A stretch of 64,000 nucleotides of DNA from Flavobacteriales bacterium (GCA_016715995.1 JADJXF010000009.1:248001-312000), one strand, 5' to 3'; shown: positions 17,568-26,860, counted from the first letter of the stretch. Notes: a model not told the origin generated them from the sequence alone. Numbers and translations are program-made.

Positions 17568-20500
17568 GGGTTCACGGTTACCAGTTCACCACTACTGACG
17601 TAGAGCAGCGCGCCTTCCACATGAGCATGGCCAAGGTCGCGCAGGAGCCGCATGTACCCGCGGACTTGTTGCTCATGCTCTTCCCTGGGGACACCGGTCT
17701 TGATATCCAGCACGCGGGCCAGTTCTTCCTGAAAGACCACGCGATCCGGCCGCAAGGCATGACCATTGGCTGTGATGATGGTGGCTTCGGTGCGCACGCG
17801 GAGTCCTTGTCCGAACCACGGTTCCAGGTCCGGTGATGCGATCAAGGCCGAGAGCTGCGTCTGCAACGTTTCGGCTTCCTGCGATGAAAGCAATCCTTCC
17901 TCCCGGACGGCCGCGATGGCCGGTGGCACTTGATCGGCGGTAGTCACCTGGCTAAGCACGGCATGAACGACATTGCCCATGCGGCGCCAGGGGTCGGGGT
18001 CTTCAGGATCCCAGCCGGGTGGGGCCTCGTAACGCAGCGCCAAAGCCGGTTGTCCAAGGCTGGCGCCGAGCGGTTTGAAAAGGTCACTTTTTCCGGATTC
18101 CGCAGTGTGCCATGGTCCGGTGCGTTCTCCCAGGCAAAGCGCGCCGTCGACTCGGTGGTCATCCATATGCGAGAGCAAGGCTTTGGTGATGGAATCGGCA
18201 CCGCCTTCAGGTACGAGGGCATAAAGGCGCTGCGCAGGTCGGGTGAACGCCACATAGAGCAGGTCCAGGTGATCGAGGAGGGTGAGTGATTCCTCGGTAA
18301 GGGCTTCTTCCACGCCGGCGGTCCTGAGCAACGCGCCGCTTGTGACCAACGCGTACGGCAGCTCGCTAATGGCTTCGCCGGGCTTCACCCATAGCCGTTC
18401 TGCATGCGCGCGCGCCGCGGCCATGCGTGCATTGGGCATGATCACCACAGGGAACTCCAGACCTTTCGCCTTGTGAATGGTCATCACCTGCACCGCTTGT
18501 GCATCGGCAGGGGGGGAGAGGCTGCGCCGATGGCCCCTGCGGTCCCAATGCTCCAGGAAACCACCTAGGTCGGGGCCATGCTCTTTGGCGTAGGCATGCG
18601 CCTCATCCAACAGCGCGAGGGCACGCGCGTCGGCAGCCGGAACGACACTCAACGCGGCGAATAGGCGTCTTAGCAGCTCGGTGATCGTCGTGCGGACGCC
18701 GTCAATGCCGTTCGCCTGCAACCAGATCTTCGCCATTGTGAGCGGGTCAGCGGCATCATTGCCGGCATGAGGATCCACCTCGTCGGCTTCCGCTTGAAGC
18801 CTGGCCCGCTGCTGAAGGAATCGCGCAGCGGCGATGGGGTCATCCGTATGCACGACACGCAGCAGCTCGATGACCGCCTCCACGAGCGGGTCGCCGCCCA
18901 GCAGCAGGCCATCAGGCGAAGTAACCTGAAACCCCGCATCGGTCAGGCATTTCGCCGCTTCGCGTCCGGTGCGCCCATCGCGCACCAGCACGGCCACGTC
19001 TCCCGGGAGGAATCCATCGGCGAGCGCCTCTTCCATGCATCGAAGCAGGAAGGCGCGCCGGCTATCCGCGCCATCCTCGCCGGTGACATCCTTCGGTTGC
19101 TTTTCGAGGTGGACGAGCCCAGGCCGGTCGTTGTGCGCCTCCTGCTCGTGCGCGGCGTAAACGCGGCGAAGGTCCTCGGGCAACGCTTCGCGGAGCGCTG
19201 CGAAGAGCGTGTTGTTGAACTCGATGATAGTGGCGGAAGAGCGGTAGTTGGTGACAAGTGGCGCGACGGGCATGAAATGATCGATGAATGCCTGCTCGCG
19301 CTCGCGGTCGGTGGCGTCCAGTGAGCTACCGAACAAGTGTGGCAGTTCGATGAAGAGCCGCACCTCTCCATTGCGCCAGCGGTAGATGGCCTGCTTGGCA
19401 TCGCCAACGAGCAATGCCGAACCACCGGAGCCGAGCGCGTTGTGTATCAGCGGCAGCAATGTGGACCATTGCAGCAAGGAGGTGTCCTGGAACTCATCGA
19501 TGAGGAAATGGCGGTAGCGCTCACCCATGCGCTCGTGGATGAACGGCACGGGTTCGTCGCGCACCAGCTCGGCTACGCGGCGCGTGAGGTCGCTGAAGAA
19601 GACCACGCCATCTTCCCTCTTGCGCGCCTCCAGGCAACGGAGCAGCTCGCGTAGCGTGAAGGCCGTTGGCAGCTCCTGCAGCACGGCCTTGCGCAGGAAG
19701 TAGGCCCGTTGGCCTTGACTCAGGGCCTCCAGCGCACGGCGATAGATCGCCTGCAGCTCAGGGCCGATGCTCTCCAGATCGGCGCGTGCTCGTGAACCGG
19801 CTTTGGCACTCGCGAATGTCCCGTGCTCCATGGCCGTCACCACATAACTGTTCGGCGCCATCCAGGCATCGCCGAAGGCAGCGAGCTTGGTGAAGAAGCC
19901 ATGGTAGCCGCTCTTGGTCTGATGCAGGTCTGCCACTGCGAGACCAGCTCCATCGATCAGTGCCATGGCCTCGGCGCCGATCGCCTGCACCGAAGCGCGG
20001 TAACCCTCATTGCGCTGTCGCAGCCTCCGCGACAACGAAATCACCTCCTGCGCATCCATGGCCTCCATAGCGGCGAGCGGACCGATGGCACGCTCTTGAT
20101 CGAGTTCCTTTCCCAGCTCACGAAGCGGGACGCCCGGATCCCAACGGCCGGCGTCCTCCAGCAATTGTTGGGCGGCTTCGGTGAGCAGCGCGGTCACGGC
20201 AGGGTTCGTTCCGGCCTCAGCGATCACGTCGTCCACGGCGCGATCACGGTACCAGTCCTGCTCGGTGGTCATGCGCAGCTCGTGGTCCAGGCGCAGGTCG
20301 CGGGCGAAGGGGCGGACCACCTGGCGGGTGAACGCGTCTATGGTACTGATGGACACTTCGCCCGCATGATGCAGCATGTGCTTGAGCACGGACGCAGCTC
20401 TAAGCGCGACGACTTCTTCGTCAACACCAGTTTCCCCCTTGAGGTGCTCCATCACATCGCGCAGGCTGGCGGAGGAGGTCTCGCGTCGCGCCAGCTGCTC

Positions 20501-20674
20501 CAAATAGCGCAGCACGCGCTCCTTCATCTCCGAGGCGGCCTTGTTCGTGAAGGTCAAGGCGAGCACCTGGCGGTAGGCTGCCGTGTTGTTGGTCGCCAGG
20601 CACAGCGCCAGGTAGTGCTTCACCAGCGCATGGGTCTTGCCGGCGCCGGCGCTGCTGCGGAGCACCTTGAACAT
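17564..20674 (-). CDS. addA: AddA-like UvrD-family helicase-nuclease
   Basis: 1036 residues of a superfamily 1 helicase joined to a RecB-type nuclease. Motifs in order: Walker A SSAGAGKTHALV (residue 7), motif Ia LALTFTNKAASEMK, Walker B HFLIDEFQDTS, motif III LLVGDAKQAIYRWR, motif V MTIHKAKGLEFPVV, motif VI YVAFTRPAQRLY. The nuclease is GNVVHAVLSQ, RPDRVVF, VLDIKTG and QVRGYMRLL near the end. It should unwind and resect broken DNA ends together with the AddB-like product at 9566-12289. The ATG at 20674 is right beside Walker A, as usual for the family. Confidence 0.92.
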   Translation of the reverse strand: MFKVLRSSAGAGKTHALVKHYLALCLATNNTAAYRQVLALTFTNKAASEMKERVLRYLEQLARRETSSASLRDVMEHLKGETGVDEEVVALRAASVLKHMLHHAGEVSISTIDAFTRQVVRPFARDLRLDHELRMTTEQDWYRDRAVDDVIAEAGTNPAVTALLTEAAQQLLEDAGRWDPGVPLRELGKELDQERAIGPLAAMEAMDAQEVISLSRRLRQRNEGYRASVQAIGAEAMALIDGAGLAVADLHQTKSGYHGFFTKLAAFGDAWMAPNSYVVTAMEHGTFASAKAGSRARADLESIGPELQAIYRRALEALSQGQRAYFLRKAVLQELPTAFTLRELLRCLEARKREDGVVFFSDLTRRVAELVRDEPVPFIHERMGERYRHFLIDEFQDTSLLQWSTLLPLIHNALGSGGSALLVGDAKQAIYRWRNGEVRLFIELPHLFGSSLDATDREREQAFIDHFMPVAPLVTNYRSSATIIEFNNTLFAALREALPEDLRRVYAAHEQEAHNDRPGLVHLEKQPKDVTGEDGADSRRAFLLRCMEEALADGFLPGDVAVLVRDGRTGREAAKCLTDAGFQVTSPDGLLLGGDPLVEAVIELLRVVHTDDPIAAARFLQQRARLQAEADEVDPHAGNDAADPLTMAKIWLQANGIDGVRTTITELLRRLFAALSVVPAADARALALLDEAHAYAKEHGPDLGGFLEHWDRRGHRRSLSPPADAQAVQVMTIHKAKGLEFPVVIMPNARMAAARAHAERLWVKPGEAISELPYALVTSGALLRTAGVEEALTEESLTLLDHLDLLYVAFTRPAQRLYALVPEGGADSITKALLSHMDDHRVDGALCLGERTGPWHTAESGKSDLFKPLGASLGQPALALRYEAPPGWDPEDPDPWRRMGNVVHAVLSQVTTADQVPPAIAAVREEGLLSSQEAETLQTQLSALIASPDLEPWFGQGLRVRTEATIITANGHALRPDRVVFQEELARVLDIKTGVPREEHEQQVRGYMRLLRDLGHAHVEGALLYVSSGELVTVNP

Positions 20675-20718
20675 GGCGGGAAGATAGCGGGACCGGATCC
20701 GGTCGGAAACGGCGGCTG

Positions 20719-21936
20719 CTAGCGCTCCTTCAAACGCAGGGTATGGCCCAGCTTTTCCTTTTTGGTGCGCAGATAACGTTCGTTGTGCTGGTTGGCCTCG
20801 ATCTCGATGGGCACGTTCTCCACGATTTCGAGGCCGTATCCTACAAGGCCGGTGCGCTTGCGCGGATTGTTCGTGAGCAGGCGCATCTTCCGCACGCCGA
20901 GGTCATGGAGGATCTGCGCGCCGACGCCGTAATCGCGCGCGTCCATATCGAACCCCAGCAGAAGATTGGCTTCCACGGTATCGGCGCCCTGCTCCTGCAG
21001 CTTGTAGGCCTTCAGCTTGTTCAGCAGCCCGATGCCTCGCCCTTCCTGCTGCATGTACACGAGCACGCCCTTGCCGGCGGCATCGATCATCTCCATGGCC
21101 CGATGCAGCTGCGGGCCGCAATCGCAGCGGCAGCTGCCGAAGATGTCGCCGGTTACACAGCTGCTATGGACGCGCACAAGTATCGGTTCGTCAGGTTCCC
21201 ATTGGCCCTTCACGAGCGCGAGGTGCTCCTCACCGGTGGTGGTCTGGCGGTATGCGGTGAGCTCGAAATCGCCATGGCGGGTGGGCAGCTTCACGTCCAC
21301 CTCGCGCTCGATGATCCGCTCCGTGCGCATGCGGTAGGCCACCAGGTCCTCGATGCTGATGAGCCGCATGGAGAAGCGTTTCGCGATTTCGCGCAGTTGC
21401 GGCAGTCGCGCCATGGTGCCGTCCTCGTTCATGATCTCCACGATGAGGCCGGCGGGCTCGAATCCTGCGAGACGTGCCAGGTCAACCGCCGCTTCGGTGT
21501 GCCCGGTCCGGCGCAGGACGCCGCCCTTGCGCGCTTTCAAGGGGAAGATGTGTCCGGGTCGCGCGAAGTCCGTCGCCTTCGTCGCGGGATCGATGAGCGC
21601 GAGCATGGTCTTGCTGCGGTCGCTGGCGCTGATGCCGGTGGTGGTGCCGTGTCCCTTAAGGTCAACGCTGACCGTGAATGGAGTCTCGTGCAATGCGGTG
21701 TTTTCCCGCACCATGAGTTCCAGCTCCAGTTCTTCGCATCGCTCCTCGGTGAGTGGCGCGCAGATGAGGCCGCGTCCATGCATGGCCATGAAGTTCACCA
21801 TCTCCGGTGTGGCGTTCCGGGCCGCGGTCACGAAGTCGCCCTCGTTCTCGCGGTCCTCGTCATCCACCACGATCACGGCCTTGCCGGCGCGGATATCAGC
21901 GATGGCGTCCTCGATGGCATCGAAAGCGGTGTTCAT
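20719..21936 (-). CDS. ribBA: bifunctional 3,4-dihydroxy-2-butanone-4-phosphate synthase / GTP cyclohydrolase II
   Basis: 405 residues. Residues 1-205 are the RibB domain (VVDDEDRENEGDF metal-binding acidic loop, GHTEAAVDLARLAG). Residues 206-405 are RibA, with zinc cysteines in SSCVTGDIFGSCRCDCG, QEGRGIGLLNKLKAY and TNNPRKRTGL. Together they feed riboflavin synthesis from ribulose 5-phosphate and GTP. Catalytic residues of both domains look intact, so this is a true fusion rather than a degenerate RibBX. It stands apart from other rib genes, next to glycosyltransferases on the same strand. Confidence 0.96.
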   Translation of the reverse strand: MNTAFDAIEDAIADIRAGKAVIVVDDEDRENEGDFVTAARNATPEMVNFMAMHGRGLICAPLTEERCEELELELMVRENTALHETPFTVSVDLKGHGTTTGISASDRSKTMLALIDPATKATDFARPGHIFPLKARKGGVLRRTGHTEAAVDLARLAGFEPAGLIVEIMNEDGTMARLPQLREIAKRFSMRLISIEDLVAYRMRTERIIEREVDVKLPTRHGDFELTAYRQTTTGEEHLALVKGQWEPDEPILVRVHSSCVTGDIFGSCRCDCGPQLHRAMEMIDAAGKGVLVYMQQEGRGIGLLNKLKAYKLQEQGADTVEANLLLGFDMDARDYGVGAQILHDLGVRKMRLLTNNPRKRTGLVGYGLEIVENVPIEIEANQHNERYLRTKKEKLGHTLRLKER

Positions 21937-21954
21937 TCTGTGGCGTTGATGGCG

Positions 21955-23151
21955 CTAAGGTAGGCGCGTGTCCTCCGGGCTCCGGCCAAGGAGCAGGTCC
22001 TCCAAGGCGCGCGCGCTGCGGTCCCAATTGAAATGCTCGCGGACGAAGCGGTAGCCCTGCTCCGCGATGCGGGCGCGTTCCGCGGCGTCATCGAGCAGGC
22101 GGAGGATGAGCGCGGCGTATTCCTCCGGTGTCTCGCCGATGAGGATGGCCTGGCCGGGGGGCGCGCCCACCGCGTTGTTGGCCAATGCACTGGTGATGCA
22201 CGGGATGCGCATCGCCATGGCCTCGAGAAGCTTGTTCTGCAGGCCGGTGCCGATCTGCATGGGCGCCACGAATAGACGCGCTGAGGCGTAGGAGCCGCGG
22301 ATGTCCTTCACCCAGCCGGTAACCGTGATGAGGGGATCGGCGCGCGCCAGGTCGCGCACGCTGGCGGTCGGGTCCACGCCGCTGATGAGCAGGCTCGCCT
22401 GAGGCCGTGCCTGCCTCACGATGGGCAGCACTTTCTGCACCAGGTAGAGCACGCTGTCGATGTTCGGCGGGTAGTTCATGTTGCCGGTGAACAGCAGGTC
22501 GTAATGCGGCTGCACATGTTGCGGGGTGAAGTGATCGGTATCCACGCCGTTGGGTACCACGGCCATGCGGTCGCGCAGCGGGTGGTAGATGTAGTCCCGG
22601 TCCTGTGCACTGATGATCACTGCATGGTCGAACTGGTCGAACATGATGTTCTCGTAGCGGATGAGCCGGCGGGTCTCCATGCGGAAGATGGGCCGCAGGT
22701 ACCAAGGGGCGGTCTCCGTGCGCCGCTCCATGCCCTTGCTCAGGGTGTCCATGTAATCAATGGTCTTCGGGAGGGCATAGCGCCGTCGCACGTATTCGGT
22801 TGTGCGGACCAACTGGCAGAGGACATGGTCCGGCTTGAAATCGGCGATGGCCTTGTCGATCCGCCGCTGCGCGTGACGATGATGGAAGTACACCACTTGG
22901 ACGGGTAGGCGCGTGAAGACCGCTGTGAGGAGCTTCAGAAGGATGCGCCAGCGCTTGATCTGAACCACCTCGATGCGCGCGCAGAAGCGCTGCAGATGGG
23001 CGATGTGCTCCGGGTCGGCACGGACATCGCTCAAACAGAACAGGAAGACCTCATGCCGCTCGGCCAGCCTTGCGATCAAATGATATGCGCGGAGTTTGTC
23101 GCCTTTCTCCAGGGGGAACGGCACCCGGCTGAGCAGCACCAGCAGCTTCAT
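21955..23151 (-). CDS. glycosyltransferase, GT4-like
   Basis: 398 residues. The N-terminal Rossmann half starts MKLLVLLSRVPFPLEKGDK with the glycine-poor PFPLEKGDKLRAYHL signature of the sugar-transferase group seen beside exopolysaccharide loci. The C-terminal half has VPNGVDTDHF, LLFTGNMNYPPN, the donor-binding segment APMQIGTGLQNKLLEAMA and a GT4-type Glu. The ATG overlaps the stop of the upstream glycosyltransferase by four bases, so both act together, probably in surface polysaccharide or LPS assembly. Substrate unknown. Confidence 0.9.
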   Translation of the reverse strand: MKLLVLLSRVPFPLEKGDKLRAYHLIARLAERHEVFLFCLSDVRADPEHIAHLQRFCARIEVVQIKRWRILLKLLTAVFTRLPVQVVYFHHRHAQRRIDKAIADFKPDHVLCQLVRTTEYVRRRYALPKTIDYMDTLSKGMERRTETAPWYLRPIFRMETRRLIRYENIMFDQFDHAVIISAQDRDYIYHPLRDRMAVVPNGVDTDHFTPQHVQPHYDLLFTGNMNYPPNIDSVLYLVQKVLPIVRQARPQASLLISGVDPTASVRDLARADPLITVTGWVKDIRGSYASARLFVAPMQIGTGLQNKLLEAMAMRIPCITSALANNAVGAPPGQAILIGETPEEYAALILRLLDDAAERARIAEQGYRFVREHFNWDRSARALEDLLLGRSPEDTRLP

Positions 23152-24353
23152 CCGCGCAACAGCTTCTTGTAGAAGGCGGTGAGGTCCTGCACGATGGGCG
23201 CATCGGAATAGGCGCGGGTCACGAGCTCGCGGGCCTTCTCGCCGATGACCGCGGCGCGGGCAGGGTCGCGGTGCAGCGCGATGATGCGCTCGGCGAATTC
23301 GGCTGCGGTCGCGGCCAGCAGGATATCGCGGCCATCGGTGCAGGCGATGCCCTCGGCGCCGATCGGCGTGGAGATCACGGCCTGGCCCATGGCCATGCCT
23401 TCGATGATCTTCACGCGCATGCCGCCGGCGCTGAAGAGGGGCACCAGCATCACCTGGCGCTTTCGCATGTAGGCGGTGGCGCTCTTCACCCTTCCCTTCA
23501 CCTGAACGCCATCACAATCACTTTCGAGCAGGTCCTTGGGCATCTTGTTGCCCGCCAGGTGCAGGCGTGCCTCGGGGCATTTGCGCAGCACCTTGGGCCA
23601 TACGGTGTCGAGCAGCCATCGGATGCCTTCCTCGTTGGGCAGCCAATCCATGCTGCCGAGGTGGAAGAAGATAGGCGCCTTGCGTCCGTCATGCCCATCG
23701 GCCGGGTATTCCGTGGGGTCCACGCCGAAGGGTATGGTGACGATCGGTGTGCGCGTGCCATGGGCCAGGAAGTGCTCGGCATCGCTGGGGCTTATGGCCG
23801 CCACCCCATCCACCCGGTCGAGCACCGCCATCTCATAGTTCTCCAATTGCTTGGCCAGGAACCGGCGGTATGGGCGCTTTAGGATGTTGCGCTCCCCGCT
23901 GGCGATACGGTCCTGGATCACATATTCCAGGTTATGCGACCGCAGCACGATGCGCGCCTTGGTATAGCGCCTGATCGTGGCGATGTACGGGGTCATGAAC
24001 AGGCTCTCGAGCTGCACCACATCGAAAGACTCCTCAGTGAGCAACCGGATCAACCGGATATCCATGTCGGCGGAGAAGAACCGGCTGATGTTGTAGTTGT
24101 CGGCGGTGAGCAGATCGGTGAAGGCATCCACCACATTCACGCTCGTGTCCACGAAGACGCCCTCGATGCGTGTTGCCTTGGCGTAATCCTTCGGGATATG
24201 ATCGAGCACCAACGGCTGCTTGGGTGTGCTGATGCAGAGCACCTTCACCTCGTGCCCGGCCTTCAGCAGGCCCCGGGTGAGGTTGTGCATCGCCTTGCTG
24301 CCCCCGTCGATGGGCGGGAAAGGCGGTTTGTTACAGAGCTGGAGGATGCGCAT
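23148..24353 (-). CDS. glycosyltransferase, GT4-like
   Basis: 401 residues from the ATG at 24353. The longer in-frame upstream part is only readthrough opposite the permease gene. The N-terminus MRILQLCNKPPFPPIDGGSK is typical of GT4 enzymes that start with the acceptor-binding Gly-Gly loop. IPFGVDPTEYP, FHLGSMDWLPNEEG, LHLAGNKM and PLFSAGGMRVKIIEGMAMG mark the C-terminal donor domain. The start lies 23 bases inside the end of the LptF/G gene, indicating one operon with the permease and the next glycosyltransferase. Donor and acceptor cannot be read from sequence. Confidence 0.9.
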   Translation of the reverse strand: MRILQLCNKPPFPPIDGGSKAMHNLTRGLLKAGHEVKVLCISTPKQPLVLDHIPKDYAKATRIEGVFVDTSVNVVDAFTDLLTADNYNISRFFSADMDIRLIRLLTEESFDVVQLESLFMTPYIATIRRYTKARIVLRSHNLEYVIQDRIASGERNILKRPYRRFLAKQLENYEMAVLDRVDGVAAISPSDAEHFLAHGTRTPIVTIPFGVDPTEYPADGHDGRKAPIFFHLGSMDWLPNEEGIRWLLDTVWPKVLRKCPEARLHLAGNKMPKDLLESDCDGVQVKGRVKSATAYMRKRQVMLVPLFSAGGMRVKIIEGMAMGQAVISTPIGAEGIACTDGRDILLAATAAEFAERIIALHRDPARAAVIGEKARELVTRAYSDAPIVQDLTAFYKKLLRG

Positions 24354-25779
24354 GCCGGCGGCGCAGGAAGGAACGGAGACGGTCCCAGCCGCGATAATAC
24401 GCATCGCGGTCGAAGAGGGGGCTGTCAGCGCCGGCCTTCCACGTGAGGAAGGCGCCGATGGGGAGCAGCACCAGCGTGCTGATCCACATGCCAGGCCAGG
24501 CCTGCAGCTCGCCCGCCACCACGAGCTTCTCGGTGGAGAAGGAGATGATGTGGAAGACCAGGAAGAACAGGATGGCCGCCACCACGGGCAGGCCCATGCC
24601 GCCCTTGCGGATGATGGCGCCCAGTGGCGCGCCGATGAAGAAGAAGACCAGGCAGGCGAAAGCGAGCATTGGCTTGCGGTGCCATTCCACGCGATGCTTG
24701 GCCACCAGCGATTGTCGGCCCTCGAGCTCCGTGGCATTGTTCTCCATGAACCGCGCGTTGTTGCGGGCCATGTTCATGGCCATCTCATACACTGCGTCAC
24801 GGGCGGCCGGAGGAAGCGCTTCCTCAAGCACGCTGAAGGGCTCCGCGGTTGTTGCGGCAGTGTTCTGCACCTGATTCGGGCGGAAGAGCCAGAGGCTGTT
24901 CCTTACGTGCGCGAGCTGTTCGCCCATCCGTTCCTCCATTCGGTGGCGCAGGCTGTCCACGCCCGCATCCAGTTGTCCCATGGTGAGCATCTTGTAATTG
25001 TCCTTGAAGAGGTCCTCGTCGGTGCGCTGGAGCCCAAGGCCGCTGAGATCCATCGTCACCACGTCGCGCTCGAAGGTGCCGCGGGTCATAGGCCGGCTGG
25101 CGTGCCGATCGCCTACGGCTGTGGCTTCGTCGTACATATGACCGTCCTCCAGCGTGAGGACAAGGAAGTGGCCATCCGTGCTGCGCTGCATGCTGCCCCT
25201 GCGCGCCCGGATCACGGTGCTGTTGCCTTTGTATGGCGCACGGTGATCGTAAATGAGCACATCGGTGAGCGCGCCCGTGTCGGGGTCCTTCGACGCTACG
25301 CGGATGCTGAATCCGTCTATTCCATTGTAGAACACCCCGGGAACGATGTTCAGGGCCGGCTTCTTCTCAGTGACATCCCACAGCAGCGATTTGAACTTCA
25401 GGTTGGCGATGGGCAGCAGGTTGTTGCTGAAGTAGACGGAACCCACCGAGAGCAGCGCCACGAAGACCAGAAGCGGACGGAGGATGCTGGGCAGGCCCAA
25501 TCCTGCGCCCCGCATGGGCACAAGCTCGGAGTTCTCGCCCAGGCCGCCCATGGTCATGATGCCCGAAAGCAGGATGGCCAGCGGCAGGGCGAGGGGAACG
25601 AAGCTGGCGGCGGCGTAAGTGAGCAACTCAGCGATCACGTACCACTCCAAGCCCTTGCCCATCAGGTCATCCACATACTTCCACAGGAACTGCATCACCA
25701 GGATGAACACCACGATGACGAAGGAGACCGCCAGCGGCCCGAGGAAGGCCTTCACGATCATGCGGTGCAGCGTCTTCAT
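24331..25779 (-). CDS. LptF/LptG-family permease
   Basis: 482 residues. It has the family layout: three N-terminal membrane helices (MKTLHRMIVKAFLGPLAVSF, then SFVPLALPLAILLSGIMTMG), the conserved GENSELVPMRGAG coupling segment, a large periplasmic beta-jellyroll-like region (residues about 130-350) and three C-terminal helices (FACLVFFFIGAPLGAIIRKGG). These proteins form the membrane part of the LptB2FG lipopolysaccharide exporter. Only one LptF/G-type gene is here. The operon with two glycosyltransferases fits envelope glycolipid work. Confidence 0.93.
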   Translation of the reverse strand: MKTLHRMIVKAFLGPLAVSFVIVVFILVMQFLWKYVDDLMGKGLEWYVIAELLTYAAASFVPLALPLAILLSGIMTMGGLGENSELVPMRGAGLGLPSILRPLLVFVALLSVGSVYFSNNLLPIANLKFKSLLWDVTEKKPALNIVPGVFYNGIDGFSIRVASKDPDTGALTDVLIYDHRAPYKGNSTVIRARRGSMQRSTDGHFLVLTLEDGHMYDEATAVGDRHASRPMTRGTFERDVVTMDLSGLGLQRTDEDLFKDNYKMLTMGQLDAGVDSLRHRMEERMGEQLAHVRNSLWLFRPNQVQNTAATTAEPFSVLEEALPPAARDAVYEMAMNMARNNARFMENNATELEGRQSLVAKHRVEWHRKPMLAFACLVFFFIGAPLGAIIRKGGMGLPVVAAILFFLVFHIISFSTEKLVVAGELQAWPGMWISTLVLLPIGAFLTWKAGADSPLFDRDAYYRGWDRLRSFLRRRHAHPPAL

Positions 25780-25818
25780 CGCGTGAGCAACGCGCCGGAT
25801 GATGGATCCGTGCGCGGG

Positions 25819-26658
25819 TCAGGCACCCAGCACGCGCACCAGATTGGCGATCTGCGAGGTCCAGAGGTTGCGGGTATCCTCCACTTCCTGCGGCCACGCA
25901 TGGTCTGTGACGATCAGCGCCACCTCGTTGGTCATGGCATCGATGCGGATGCGGAACTCGAAGAACGCGGCCTCATCCTCATCATCGTTGCGATGGAAGC
26001 GGATGACCTCGCCCAGCTTGCGTCCGATCATGGTGGTCGGCTCCTCCTCGCCGTTCCAAACGAATGTGTACTGATCGCCACGCACATTAACGTCGTCACA
26101 GTACCACTCGCTGAAACCGCTCGGCGTGGAGAGGAGCTCATAGAGCACGTTAGGGGCGCTGTTCACCTGGAATTCCATGGTCACGCGCTCCTTCAGCGGC
26201 TTCTTCTCCACTGGCTTTGGCACCTCCACCGGTTTCGATGCCACAGCCACTTCCGGCGCTTGGGCAGGTTTAGCGGCAACGACAGGCTTGGCAACACTGG
26301 GGCCCGCGACCTTGGCCGGTGCCGGTTTGGGCGTGATCGCCGGCTTGGCCTGCGCTGGCGGAGCAGGAGCCTTGGCAATTGGTTTCTTGGCAGGCTTTGC
26401 TTGAGCCTTCGGTTTCACGATCGGCTTGGCGGCCTTCTTCACTGCTGCCACCTTCTTCCTGGCGACTGGCTTGGGGCGAGCTGCTTTGCTGGTGGAGGCT
26501 TTCCGCTTGACGGGTTTCGCAGCGGCCTTCTTCGACTTGGCTGTGACCTTCTTCGCTCCCTTCGCCGCGCGCCGACTCGTCTTCTTGACTGCTTTGCCTT
26601 TGGTCGCCGAAGGCTTCCGAGAGGGTCGTTGAGCGGCTGATTTCTTCTTCTTGGCCAT
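25819..26658 (-). CDS. START-like (AHSA1/START_2) protein with a long histone H1-like basic tail
   Basis: 279 residues from ATG 26658 (a GTG at 26670 is possible). The last 124 residues form the compact Bacteroidota START-like domain: LLSTPSGFSEWYCDDVNV, FEFRIRIDAMT, NEVALIVTDHAW and LWTSQIANLVRVLG. That domain normally stands alone at about 128 residues. Here it is preceded by about 155 residues composed almost wholly of Lys, Ala, Pro, Arg and Val (MAKKKKSAAQRPSRKPS, then KKAAAKPVKRKAS), resembling histone H1 or bacterial Hc1-type DNA-binding tails, with an acid-containing PEVAVASKPVEVPKP linker. The function of the domain is unknown; the tail suggests nucleic-acid binding. Confidence 0.88.
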   Translation of the reverse strand: MAKKKKSAAQRPSRKPSATKGKAVKKTSRRAAKGAKKVTAKSKKAAAKPVKRKASTSKAARPKPVARKKVAAVKKAAKPIVKPKAQAKPAKKPIAKAPAPPAQAKPAITPKPAPAKVAGPSVAKPVVAAKPAQAPEVAVASKPVEVPKPVEKKPLKERVTMEFQVNSAPNVLYELLSTPSGFSEWYCDDVNVRGDQYTFVWNGEEEPTTMIGRKLGEVIRFHRNDDEDEAAFFEFRIRIDAMTNEVALIVTDHAWPQEVEDTRNLWTSQIANLVRVLGA

Positions 26659-26687
26659 GGCGATTGACACTTGAATAGGGATGCGGC

Positions 26688-26717
26688 TAAAGGTAGAGAG
26701 ATCAGTTTCCTGTGCAA
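26688..26717 (-). promoter_or_regulatory. promoter of the START-like gene
   Basis: On the minus strand TTGCAC and TACCTTTA are separated by 16 bases. The second box is one base from the Bacteroidota -7 consensus TAnnTTTG, and the layout matches the HU promoter at 32123-32152. The leader to the ATG at 26658 would be about 25 bases. Confidence 0.5.
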
Positions 26718-26750
26718 GTCAGCGGGCCAGTGAGCACACGGGTGGATCTC

Positions 26751-26758
26751 TATATTTG
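26751..26758 (+). promoter_or_regulatory. -7 element upstream of tRNA-Met
   Basis: TATATTTG matches TAnnTTTG exactly and ends 28 bases before the tRNA. A clear -33 box is not visible. Confidence 0.5.
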
Positions 26759-26786
26759 GCGCCCCTTAACGGAAGCCTGAGGGCTT

Positions 26787-26860
26787 GGCGCGGTAGCTCA
26801 GCTGGTTAGAGCGCATGATTCATAATCCTGAGGTCGGGAGTTCAAGTCTCCCCCGCGCTA
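26787..26860 (+). tRNA. tRNA-Met (anticodon CAT), probably the elongator
   Basis: Cloverleaf of 74 bases. The acceptor is GGCGCGG with CCGCGCT (first pair G-T), the D arm is GCTC/GAGC, the anticodon loop is TTCATAA, and the T arm is GGGAG TTCAAGT CTCCC; the discriminator is A. CCA is not encoded (CGA follows). The three GC pairs typical of initiator tRNA are absent from the anticodon stem. The stem also has a T-C mismatch at 29-41. A lysidine-type tRNA-Ile with CAT anticodon is an alternative. Confidence 0.92.

Noticed and set aside
20743..21963. 406-codon open frame opposite ribBA
   Set aside because: Antisense shadow of a complete ribBA gene, with no family features.
24220..26640. 806-codon open frame on the plus strand opposite the permease, START-like and glycosyltransferase genes
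   Set aside because: It is antisense to three well supported genes, its product is full of His/Gln/Arg/Gly low-complexity typical of shadow frames in high-GC DNA, and it has no recognisable domain.
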